This document shows, piece after piece, positions 46,101 to 53,386 of a stretch of DNA of 64,000 bases (positions are counted from its first letter, which is position 1; the number at the start of each line of letters is the position of its first letter). This DNA comes from Desulfovibrio sp. MES5 (GTDB lineage: Bacteria > Desulfobacterota > Desulfovibrionia > Desulfovibrionales > Desulfovibrionaceae). The stretch is taken from the NCBI RefSeq assembly GCF_002237645.1, contig NZ_MJUZ01000032.1, positions 124,001 to 188,000 of the forward strand, read 5' to 3'. The position numbers and the translations under genes are program-made. Under the pieces are notes generated by a model. The model was not told where the DNA came from. It searched no databases and worked only from the letters and a program-made list of their open reading frames with translations.

Positions 46101-46288
46101 ACGTGTGGGATGATGCCCCTCGAACGGATGATGAAAAAGACCGCAGCGAGGGCGAATTCAGCATCATTTCCATTGTGGATAATCAAGGCCGTGGCGTTGA
46201 CAGACGTGATCTTGAGATACGCTTGCAAACGCTGAAACTGGATGAAGGGTACTGGCTGGACACAGGCATTGTGACTGATGCCGGTTAA
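43178..46288 (+). CDS. srfB: SrfB-family protein with actin/Hsp70-type ATPase motifs
   Basis: This 1036-residue protein matches the virulence factor SrfB family in length and motif order. Phosphate-1 motif VLDIGNSRTTG is around residue 258, phosphate-2 SIDIGGGTTDLS around 579 and the adenosine-binding LLTGRPSSWSG around 806. Together these define the actin/Hsp70/sugar-kinase ATPase fold with large insertions. It is predicted to be cytoplasmic. AAGGA precedes ATG 43178, which is two bases after srfA. In Salmonella, srfABC is reported as SsrB-regulated; in insect pathogens it has been linked to cytotoxicity. The biochemical role is not established. Confidence 0.88.
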   Translation: MNGIPSYLSPVSIIPGGCPQFLDFSLREESIRRLRRYFREEKKNQGDANGRYAHYLRCLSETENGFIDQLTGQPCDEDYSVEARRAVTAWDGHWLPIPFLRTLDQAWPDGGKRFECGPSNWARARVMQSERHPDQLRIVLAFDTNVEQRPAEGDRYHALSPQDVAAHGHFMLAHLVRDNSWFLNEAWVDEWLCGIFDLWRQSQHRGRGSWKDDTPYVLEHLANYLTWLDVVRIALNDLAAQVINPDRDTPVDVDLVLDIGNSRTTGILVETLPQRVTNLNDSYLLELRDLSHPENIYSEPFETRVEFVDAAFGNDALSRRSGRQTPAFAWPSAVRIGPEAARLATQAVCAEGTTGMSSPKRYLWDERPWQQSWRYNTGGKAEPMVSRGLFPRQLNPLGTPLACFDDPLFKKSPALQKQQAEPIFESLFTRSSLMLFMLGEILTQALVTINSPATRARRELPNLPRRLRRLIFTVPTAMPVAEKRIFRRWVVWAVRVIWTGLGWGQWYTPKALTRGQSGDYRQSPQVRCDWDEASCSQLVLLYNELAVKQHGDAHHLFRLLGRPRASCQGHPCVRMASIDIGGGTTDLSITTYELASGEGDTARIVPHTEFRDGFNIAGDEVLREVVANHVIPAIGQALVQQGLAEPRALLGQLFGRDSIGMSQEDRNTRVRLVRQIAVPVALGLLGACENPDIRHASYTCAIRDFFEPDPLESANGAPGTGDNNEDVAGFEPAALAPRPQPAILKAVESMVRRGAPLIQNFDILNVPITVSPAAVDVTIRSTLGPTLSALCEVVHMYDCDVLLLTGRPSSWSGVVASVLAKLPVPPDRIIPMRSYHAGSWYPFADAQGRITDPKTTVVVGAILCALADGHLEGFSFDSGALHLTSTARYIGEMDINSQLKKPKVWFTVDVDSNEGTEQIRKVAFSGPLSIGYRQLDAERWPTTRYHLLTFSNEDARARASGRLPYEVEVRLTVDDVWDDAPRTDDEKDRSEGEFSIISIVDNQGRGVDRRDLEIRLQTLKLDEGYWLDTGIVTDAG

Positions 46289-46303
46289 GTGAGGCAATAT
46301 ATT

Positions 46304-48931
46304 ATGGTTATGCAGCAAGATATGGACCTCGCCCGGCAATGTCGCCAACTGGCGGATACCGCCCGCAAGGCCGGAACCTGGCTTCAGGATAACGCCGACA
46401 TGGTGGGCGGCGAAAAAGCGTCCCTGCTCAAGGATATGCGCCACGCGGGTCGTTTTTTCAGCAAATGCAGTCAGGCCGCGGAACGCAAGATGTGCGCGGG
46501 CGTCTTCGGGCCGAGCCAGTCGGGAAAATCCTACCTTATCTCCGCTCTGGCAAGTGATGCCAACGGAGTTTTGCTGGCCGATTTTTGCGGTGAAAGTCAG
46601 GATTTTCTCAAAAAAATCAATCCAGAAGGCGGCAAGGAATCCACTGGGCTTGTGACGCGCTTTACCACAACGCAGCCAGAAGGGCTTACGCCGGAGTTTC
46701 CCATTCGCCTGCGCCTGCTGTCTGAAACGGACGTGGCCCGCGTGCTGGCCAATACGTACTATGCCGACTGCGACCATCAGGACGCCCCCAGCGCCGAAGC
46801 GCTGGTGAAAACTCTTGACCAGCTGGAAGCGAGCGCTCCCGCCGCGCCCGTTGAAGGCAGCCTTGACGTTGACGATGTTGAAGACCTGCGGGATTACGTG
46901 AACAAGAACTTCAGCTCCCGGCCGCGCGTGCAGATGCTTCAGAACGGCTATTGGGCGCGGGCTGCGGCTCTGGCTCCACGCCTGGGCCTCGAAGGGCGCG
47001 CCCGTCTGTTCGGCCTTGTGTGGGACGAGGTTGACGAGTTTCAGTCAGTCTATCTGCAATTGTGCGGCGCGCTCCACAGCCTTGGCAATGCCGCAGAGGT
47101 GAATTGCCCTCTTGACGCCCTTATCCCGCGAGAACGGAGCATCATTGACGTGGAGCGCCTGCAGGGTTTGAAGCACCCGACGGACGACTCGCTGCCGATT
47201 CTTGCTCCCAATGGCGTCAGGGTCAATTTGCCACGAGCCGTGATCACCGCCCTGACGGCAGAAATCACCATCTTCATGCGTGAAAAACCCGATGATTTTT
47301 TTGACCACACAGACCTGCTGGACTTCCCCGGCTACCGCTCGCGCTACAAATTTACCGATCTGCGCGCGGCGCTGGACAGCAAGGAAGAAATGCTCAAGGA
47401 GCTTTTTCTGCGCGGCAAGGTGGCCTATCTTTTCGAGCGCTACCGCGAGGAAAAAGAACTGACCAGCATGCTTCTGTGCATTGCGCCTGGCCCGCAGGAA
47501 GTTCATGACCTGCCCCATGCCGTTTACGAATGGATTTGCTCCACACACGGCGAAAAGCCTTCAAGCCGCGCGGGCAAAGCGCCAGCCCTGTTCTTTGTGC
47601 TGACAAAGATGGATATGGAGTTTGAGAAAAAGAAGGGCTCGCCCTCTGTGGAAACACGCTGGACCACCCGGCTTGAATCTTCTTTGGTCAAGTTTTTCGG
47701 TCAGGTACATGACTGGGTTGAAAACTGGGACGGCATCCACCCCTTCAACAACGTCTTTTTGCTGCGTAACCCCAACTTCACCTGCGAGGCCATCTTTGAT
47801 TACGATGGCGGGCGTGAAATCGGGGTACGTCAGGATCAACGGGCTTTTGTTGAAGAAGTTCGCCAGTCATTCTTGCAGTCTCCCCTGGTGGAGCGCCATG
47901 TGGCTTCGCCCGACAAGGTGTGGCAGGCAGCCATGACGCTCAACGACGGCGGCGTCAGCCTGTTGCGCGACAGCCTGCGCCCCCTCTGCAATCCGGAGCT
48001 GAAACGCCAACAGATCCGCGTAAGCCTTGATGAAAGAAAAGAGCAGATCGTTACGCGCCTTTCTCCCTTTTACCGCACAGACGATCGCGAGGAGTTGCGC
48101 CGCCAGAAGGAGCAGCTTTCGCGCAGTCTTGTCACACTTCTTGCCAAACTGGCCGAGAAACAGCTTTTTGGCGAGTTTCTGCGCCGCTTGCAGGTGCGTG
48201 ACTACGATCTTTACGAACTTTGCCTTAACGCCCGGCAAATACCGGAACAGGGCCAGACTGTGGCAAGCCTGCAAGTGGTGGGAACCCGCGTTTCGGCTGA
48301 CGACATTCTGGGCGACATTTTTGGCGAAAGCACGGAAAGCACGCCTCCGGCGCAGGAAAATGACGAGGCACAGGCCAGAGACATGGCTGGCGTGTTCGCG
48401 TCGCTCGTAATGGAGCACTGGATAGGCCGCTTGCGTGATCTTGGCGCTTCTGGCGAAGCACGCGCCCAGCTTGGCTTGCCGGCGCTGGAGCTGGATCAGT
48501 TGTGCCATGAAATTATTCTGGCCGCTTCGCGCTGCCGCTTGCGCGAAAATCTTGAGGAAAGCCTGCGGCGCAGCATGTCCTACAGCAATATCGCCCGTGA
48601 GCGTCTGATCTGGAAGCAGGTCAGTCTGGCCGCTGACGCTATCAACGCCTTTGTGGACTGGCTGGGTTTTGACCCGCGCTTCAAAAGCCAGAGCCAGCGC
48701 ACCATTCTTTTTGGCGGCAAAAGCATCAGCCTGTTTGATCCCCCGCCAGCCATCTCCGGCGAGCCGCACATAGCCGAGCAGGAAGCCCCGTATGACCGCT
48801 TCTGGTATACGGACTGGCTGCGCGCCCTGGCCTACAGCATCATGGCCAATGTGGATTTTGACGGCCAACAGACTCTTGACCCGGAACAAAATAACCGCCT
48901 GCGTGATATTTTGCAGGTTTTCAAGGGATAA
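46304..48931 (+). CDS. srfC: SrfC-family dynamin-like GTPase
   Basis: This 875-residue protein has a GTPase domain with G1 GPSQSGKSYL (from residue 69), G3 LLDFPGYRSR (Asp340) and G4 VLTKMD (from 432). The spacing and size suggest a dynamin-type large GTPase, followed by a long helical C-terminal half (about 560-875) with repeated basic heptads such as EELRRQKEQLSRSL. It is predicted to be cytoplasmic and possibly membrane-associating. It corresponds to SrfC of the srfABC set. ATG 46304 has GAGG nine bases upstream; GTG 46289 is possible. It begins 15 bases after srfB and ends two bases before the next gene. Confidence 0.85.
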   Translation: MVMQQDMDLARQCRQLADTARKAGTWLQDNADMVGGEKASLLKDMRHAGRFFSKCSQAAERKMCAGVFGPSQSGKSYLISALASDANGVLLADFCGESQDFLKKINPEGGKESTGLVTRFTTTQPEGLTPEFPIRLRLLSETDVARVLANTYYADCDHQDAPSAEALVKTLDQLEASAPAAPVEGSLDVDDVEDLRDYVNKNFSSRPRVQMLQNGYWARAAALAPRLGLEGRARLFGLVWDEVDEFQSVYLQLCGALHSLGNAAEVNCPLDALIPRERSIIDVERLQGLKHPTDDSLPILAPNGVRVNLPRAVITALTAEITIFMREKPDDFFDHTDLLDFPGYRSRYKFTDLRAALDSKEEMLKELFLRGKVAYLFERYREEKELTSMLLCIAPGPQEVHDLPHAVYEWICSTHGEKPSSRAGKAPALFFVLTKMDMEFEKKKGSPSVETRWTTRLESSLVKFFGQVHDWVENWDGIHPFNNVFLLRNPNFTCEAIFDYDGGREIGVRQDQRAFVEEVRQSFLQSPLVERHVASPDKVWQAAMTLNDGGVSLLRDSLRPLCNPELKRQQIRVSLDERKEQIVTRLSPFYRTDDREELRRQKEQLSRSLVTLLAKLAEKQLFGEFLRRLQVRDYDLYELCLNARQIPEQGQTVASLQVVGTRVSADDILGDIFGESTESTPPAQENDEAQARDMAGVFASLVMEHWIGRLRDLGASGEARAQLGLPALELDQLCHEIILAASRCRLRENLEESLRRSMSYSNIARERLIWKQVSLAADAINAFVDWLGFDPRFKSQSQRTILFGGKSISLFDPPPAISGEPHIAEQEAPYDRFWYTDWLRALAYSIMANVDFDGQQTLDPEQNNRLRDILQVFKG

Positions 48932-48933
48932 CT

Positions 48934-50016
48934 ATGCGCGCCAGTATCGCAGTGGACCCCGTACGTGGCCCCGGCTACGGCATTATTGAATTTGAAGGTG
49001 CGGGTGAGGTATCTTCGCCCGTGTTTGTGCTGCAACGTGCATCAGACGGAAAATGCCTCTCGTCCGGCGGCTGGCAGGAAAGTGAAACCGCTGTCACCCC
49101 CCAGGACTGGAGCGCCGCCAATGGCAGTCTTCGTCTTAATGTGGGCCCTGAAGTCGTCGATGAACTGGACAGTCTGGACGCCTACCGCATAACTTTGCCC
49201 GGCAACGGAGCCTGCGCTCTCAGCATGGGCAAGATCGTGTATTCCAATATCAGTGGCGGTCAGGGCATGGCTGGCGGCTCCCGCGCGCCTGAAGCTCCGG
49301 CAACCCGCCCCGACCCCGAGCCGGACCCCATGCCGGTGACTCCCCCCGAAGAAGCCCCCCTGCCGGAGCCAGAACCGGAGCCCATCCCCGCTCAACCCGA
49401 GCCTCCGCTGCAAATGGCGGAAAGCGTTGAGCCGTCGGGCGGTAGATCAGGAAAGCGCATGGCGCTCATCGCGGCCATTGTTCTTCTGCTTTGTGCGGGA
49501 TTCGCCCTCTGGTGGTTTATGCAGCGCGCACCAGAAACGCCCCCCCTGCCCGCCGCTCCGGAGCAGCCCGGCTCTTCCGCGGCCCCCGCCAAGCCTGCAC
49601 CTCAGGGAGCCAACGGCGGCGCGACCGAAAAATCGCCGCTGGCCAATGCCCGCGAACAGCTGCGTGGTGAGGCTTTGCCCGATGTCAGCCTGGCCATGGC
49701 CAAGCCCATGCGCAAGATGGACGCCAGCCCCGAAGAATGTGACGCCGCCTTCCTGCTTCTGGAAGACGCGGCGCAAAAAGGCAATGCCGACGCAATGTTC
49801 CTTGTGGGGCAATACTATGATCCCACGGCAACGCTGCCCAGAGGCAGTATTCCGATGGACATGACCCAGGCAAAACGCTGGTACGACGAAGCCCTGCAAA
49901 AGGGACAGGACAAGGCGCAGGCGCAAAGTTCTCTGGACAAACTCAAAGAATACGCCAAGGCCGAAGAAGCCAAGGGCAACGCCGAAGCGCGCGCCCTGCT
50001 GCAAACGTGGAAATAA
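48934..50016 (+). CDS. membrane protein with Sel1-type repeats
   Basis: This 360-residue protein has an N-terminal globular domain (1-105, cytoplasmic by topology), with beta-rich sequence such as GYGIIEFEGAGEV. A Pro/Glu-rich spacer (118-160) leads to a membrane helix (176-196), a second Pro/Ala-rich linker, and Sel1/TPR-like repeats (about 270-350), as in AAQKGNADAMFLVGQYYD. The N-terminal domain has no family I recognise. The periplasmic Sel1 repeats should bind another protein. The architecture (cytoplasmic domain, Pro-rich spacer, helix, periplasmic domain) echoes the SrfA homologue two genes upstream. AAGGGA precedes the ATG, two bases after srfC. Confidence 0.8.
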   Translation: MRASIAVDPVRGPGYGIIEFEGAGEVSSPVFVLQRASDGKCLSSGGWQESETAVTPQDWSAANGSLRLNVGPEVVDELDSLDAYRITLPGNGACALSMGKIVYSNISGGQGMAGGSRAPEAPATRPDPEPDPMPVTPPEEAPLPEPEPEPIPAQPEPPLQMAESVEPSGGRSGKRMALIAAIVLLLCAGFALWWFMQRAPETPPLPAAPEQPGSSAAPAKPAPQGANGGATEKSPLANAREQLRGEALPDVSLAMAKPMRKMDASPEECDAAFLLLEDAAQKGNADAMFLVGQYYDPTATLPRGSIPMDMTQAKRWYDEALQKGQDKAQAQSSLDKLKEYAKAEEAKGNAEARALLQTWK

Positions 50017-50042
50017 CGTCCAAGCGACTGTGAGGATACGCC

Positions 50043-52046
50043 ATGCGCCCTGCCATGACTGAATATAACCTGCGTGCCCCGTTCATCCTGCTTGCCTGCG
50101 CCCTGACAGTGCTGTTTGCGCTGGGTACTGGCGTAGTCTGCAGCACGTCCGCCGCTCAGGCGGCCCCCTTGCTGCTCGAAGGCAAAAAAACGCTTTTTCA
50201 GCGAGTCGTCAGCCACCCGGGAGCGCGCCTTGTGGCGGCTCCCGGTGCGGATGCCGCCGTAGTGAAAGAAAACGTGACGCCGTTTACTGTGTTTTATGTG
50301 TACGCCCGCACCAACGGCTGGATTCAGGTAGGCACGGGCACAGCTTCTGCCGAGGGTTGGCTTGAGACAGCCAAAGCCACAGAGTGGAACCAGTCCCTCA
50401 CCCTGCTCTTCACGCCGCGAACAGGCCGCGAACCTGTACTGTTTTTCAATACGGAAAAAGCGTTGAATGATATCTGTTCGGCACCTGATATGGACGCCAG
50501 ACTGGACAAGCTCGGCGCTGAAGCCGCCAATCTGCTGCAAGGCGGCAAGACGCCCCCCGCAGATTTTCCCGTGCTGGCCAGTGAGCCCGCTGACGCCGCC
50601 GGTGCCGTGTCGGAAAAACGCTTTTATCTCATGCCCATTCTCGACATGAAAGATCCCTTTGACGGCGTAAAATTTTTGCAGGTGGCCTCCATTGACCCCG
50701 GCAATCTTGGCAGCGGTCAGGACGGCAAGGGCGGCCCGCCCAAAACAGGTATTGCCCTTGTTATAGACACCACCATTTCCATGAAGCCCTATATCGATCA
50801 AAGCCTTAATGTTGTCAGGCAGATATATGACAAGATCGAGCAGGACAAACTTGAAGACAACGTGGGCTTTGCTGTGGTGGCATTTCGTAACAGCACTACA
50901 GCCACGCCCGGGCTTGGGTATGTATCTGAAGTGGTGAGCGACTTTGCCACGGCAAAAGACCGTAAAAGTCTTGAAGAAAAGCTGGGCAAGGTTCAGGAAG
51001 CCACGGTTTCAAGCCACGACTTCAATGAGGACTCTCTGGCAGGCGTCTACAAGGCTGTGGAGTCCCTCAACTGGAGCGGCTACTCCTCACGCCTCATTCT
51101 GCTCATCACTGACGCGGGCCCCCTCAAAAGCACAGACAAATATGCTTCTGTGAGCATGGGCCCCAACGAGCTCAATGACTTTGCGCGTCAAAAAGGCATA
51201 TGGATTACAGTGCTGCATATTAAAAGCCCTGGCGGGGCCAAAAACCATGCCTATGCCGAACAGAGCTACCGTGCCCTGAGCAAGCTTTCAGGCAACCGCT
51301 CCAACTATCAGGTTGTGGCCGCGCCCACCGCTGCCGCAGGGGCCAAACAATTTGCGGAAGTCGCCAAGGTTCTGGCTACCGGCATGGTGGATATGGTCAA
51401 AAATACCGCTGCGGGCAAAATCATGACCAAACCCAAGGACGAAAAACCGCAAAAGCTTACTCCCGAAGAAGAGGCAGCGCGCCTTGCCGCTACTCTCGGA
51501 TACGCCATGCAACTGGAATATCTTGGCAGAGCGCATGAAAACCAGGCTCCCAGCGTCGTCAGTTCATGGATCGCCGATATGGACCTCAAACGGCTTGCCA
51601 AAAGCGAGCAAAGCCCCAGTGTTGAGGTTGCTGTGCTGTTGACCAAAAACCAGCTCAATGACCTCAGCGCCCAGATAAAGGCCATCATCGACAGCGGCGA
51701 GCGCACCAAGAAAACGGATTCCCGCGACTTCTTCCAGGGGGTGCTTTCCGCATCAACCCGCATGGCGCGCGACCCCAACATGCCCACGCAGGGCAAGAAC
51801 CTGGCGGAACTGGGAGTTCTGGCGGAGTTTTTGGATGGCCTGCCCTATAAAAGCGACATCATGCTTCTGCGTGAAGAAGACTGGTATCGCATGAGCGTGG
51901 GTGAGCAAACGGCCTTCATCAATCGGCTCAAGTCACGCCTGGCCCGGTACGAAGAATACGACCGTGACAGGGCCAACTGGGAAAGCTTCGGGCAGTCCAA
52001 CCCCGGCGACTGGGTGTACCGTGTGCCCCTGAGCATGCTGCCCTAG
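50043..52046 (+). CDS. secreted von Willebrand factor A domain protein
   Basis: This 667-residue protein has a signal peptide (about 1-41, cleavage after AQA), an SH3-like beta domain (about 50-115; ARTNGWIQVG), then a VWA domain (about 236-430) with metal-site motif VIDTTISMKPY (Asp242). The canonical pattern is DxSxS; here the first serine is replaced by threonine (DTTIS), which may still bind metal. A helical C-terminal region (about 470-667) follows. It is expected in the periplasm, where VWA domains mediate metal-dependent protein contacts. It lies 26 bp after the Sel1 gene and ends the first block of the cluster. Confidence 0.87.
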   Translation: MRPAMTEYNLRAPFILLACALTVLFALGTGVVCSTSAAQAAPLLLEGKKTLFQRVVSHPGARLVAAPGADAAVVKENVTPFTVFYVYARTNGWIQVGTGTASAEGWLETAKATEWNQSLTLLFTPRTGREPVLFFNTEKALNDICSAPDMDARLDKLGAEAANLLQGGKTPPADFPVLASEPADAAGAVSEKRFYLMPILDMKDPFDGVKFLQVASIDPGNLGSGQDGKGGPPKTGIALVIDTTISMKPYIDQSLNVVRQIYDKIEQDKLEDNVGFAVVAFRNSTTATPGLGYVSEVVSDFATAKDRKSLEEKLGKVQEATVSSHDFNEDSLAGVYKAVESLNWSGYSSRLILLITDAGPLKSTDKYASVSMGPNELNDFARQKGIWITVLHIKSPGGAKNHAYAEQSYRALSKLSGNRSNYQVVAAPTAAAGAKQFAEVAKVLATGMVDMVKNTAAGKIMTKPKDEKPQKLTPEEEAARLAATLGYAMQLEYLGRAHENQAPSVVSSWIADMDLKRLAKSEQSPSVEVAVLLTKNQLNDLSAQIKAIIDSGERTKKTDSRDFFQGVLSASTRMARDPNMPTQGKNLAELGVLAEFLDGLPYKSDIMLLREEDWYRMSVGEQTAFINRLKSRLARYEEYDRDRANWESFGQSNPGDWVYRVPLSMLP

Positions 52047-52072
52047 AGCGATTTCACTTCGAAATTGCTCTG
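52045..52072 (+). terminator. hairpin at the end of the VWA gene
   Basis: AGAGCGATTTC (52046-52056) pairs with GAAATTGCTCT (52062-52072) with one G-T wobble and a 5-nt loop. It overlaps the VWA stop codon. No T-run follows, so it may be weak. Similar AGAGCAATTTC words occur near 18640, which suggests a dispersed repeat. Confidence 0.45.
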
Positions 52073-52086
52073 GCGGATGCGTGAAT

Positions 52087-52196
52087 AGACGCCCGCCGTA
52101 GAGGCGCAAGCGCAGCTTCAGCCATTGTCCGCAGGGCTTACGGATGAAGACAGCACCGCTATTTATTTGCGCGATTACGCGCCGAAGCGGGCGTCT
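52087..52196. repeat. 110-bp element bounded by a 10-bp inverted repeat
   Basis: AGACGCCCGC (52087-52096) and GCGGGCGTCT (52187-52196) are perfect inverted copies. The interior includes an inverted copy of the 35-bp word described next. It may be a small mobile or palindromic element. Confidence 0.5.
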
Positions 52197-52445
52197 TAGA
52201 AGCATTGCTTCAGGCGTTGTGACGCAGGCTTAAAGCGTTGTGACGCAGGAAACTACGCTTGAAGACAGCACGCGTAACGACACAGCTTGTTCCATGCAAT
52301 CGCTGTCGCCATCCGTAAGCCCTGCGGGCAACGGCTGCCGCGAAAATACGCCTGAAGATAGTAATTGGTTACGCGACATCCAAGTGGAAGAGCCGCTGTC
52401 GCTATCCGTAAGCCCGCAGGAGCGGGCAACGGCTACCGCGAGAAT
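52121..52445. repeat. three copies of a 35- to 45-bp repeat (one inverted, two direct)
   Basis: The core ATCCGTAAGCCCTGCGG and variants occur three times. One copy is inverted (about 52121-52160) and two are direct (about 52301-52348 and 52394-52445), with flanks GCTGTCGC and GGGCAACGGCT conserved. They fill most of the 437-bp gap between the VWA gene and the ABC transporter. No gene is credible here. Just before 52484, TATAAA at 52469-52474 could be a -10 box for the transporter block. Confidence 0.6.
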
Positions 52446-52483
52446 GGATATTCTCAATGTGAAAATGCTATAAAAGGATCGGC

Positions 52484-53386
52484 ATGAATGACCTGGTCTT
52501 TTCATTACGTAATGTGGGCAAAAGCCGTCCCGGCGCGGATGGCTTTCGCCTGCATATAGACGGCCTTGATATTGTCCGTGGCAGCTTGCAGGCTCTGGTG
52601 GGGCCAAGCGGCTGCGGCAAAAGCACCGCGCTGGATCTGCTGGCTGGCATACTGCGCCCTGATGCGGATGAGGCTGAAGGCGCGGCGCGGGTAGAAAGTA
52701 TGGCGCAGACGGGAAGTGCAATACTGGCGGAAAGTACGGAACCAGCGGAAGCACCTTCACACCCGAAACACCGCTTTTTGTTCAGTCCCACCCCTGATGC
52801 AACCAGTGACATGCTGAAAAAGTGGCGTAACAAAGACCTGAACTCCCTGGCCCGCCTGCGGCAGCGCCACCTTGGCTATGTGCAGCAGACAGGCGGCCTG
52901 CTGCCCTTTCTGACTGCCCGCGACAACATCATGCTGCGTTGCAGCAGTCTGGGTTGCCTGACAGAGCGCAGCCAGCAGATACAGGACATTGTGGATGGCC
53001 TTGGCATTGGACGCCTGCTTGAGCAATACCCTGCCACCCTTTCCGTGGGCGAGCGTCAGCGGGTCGCCATTGCCGCCGCCCTTGCGCATGCGCCCGAAAT
53101 GGTGCTTGCGGACGAACCCACGGCTGCCCTTGATCCCATGCACGCGCGCAATGCCCTGCGAATTTTCGCAAACCTGGCCCAAAAGATGAACATTACCGTA
53201 CTGATGGTGACGCACAGTCTTGAAATGGCTGTGGAAGCGGGCTTCAGCCCCATCCGGATAACGCTCGACCAGGGCGAGCCGGGCGCCATATCCCGCATCG
53301 ATCACAAGATGGAAGACAGTCCCGCCGCTCCCGATTTTGAGCGGCGGGGAAAACAGGACGGAGAACAGCAGGGAGCACGGCCATGA
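52484..53386 (+). CDS. ABC transporter ATP-binding protein (LolD/MacB type)
   Basis: This 300-residue protein has Walker A GPSGCGKSTAL (from residue 40), a Q-loop in GYVQQTGGLLPFL, the signature LSVGERQRVAIA and Walker B MVLADEPTAALD with the H-loop in VTHSLE. The order fits the LolD/MacB/FtsE class. Unusually, about 60 extra residues, mostly acidic and Ala-rich (EAEGAARVESMAQTGSAILA and beyond), sit between Walker A and the Q-loop. The C-terminal tail is charged. AAGGA precedes ATG 52484. The permease start overlaps its stop (ATGA), so the two form one transporter. Confidence 0.92.
   Translation: MNDLVFSLRNVGKSRPGADGFRLHIDGLDIVRGSLQALVGPSGCGKSTALDLLAGILRPDADEAEGAARVESMAQTGSAILAESTEPAEAPSHPKHRFLFSPTPDATSDMLKKWRNKDLNSLARLRQRHLGYVQQTGGLLPFLTARDNIMLRCSSLGCLTERSQQIQDIVDGLGIGRLLEQYPATLSVGERQRVAIAAALAHAPEMVLADEPTAALDPMHARNALRIFANLAQKMNITVLMVTHSLEMAVEAGFSPIRITLDQGEPGAISRIDHKMEDSPAAPDFERRGKQDGEQQGARP

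Noticed and set aside
47867..48889. A 340-residue reverse frame inside srfC
   Set aside because: Antisense shadow of the GTPase gene; no start context and no recognisable domain.
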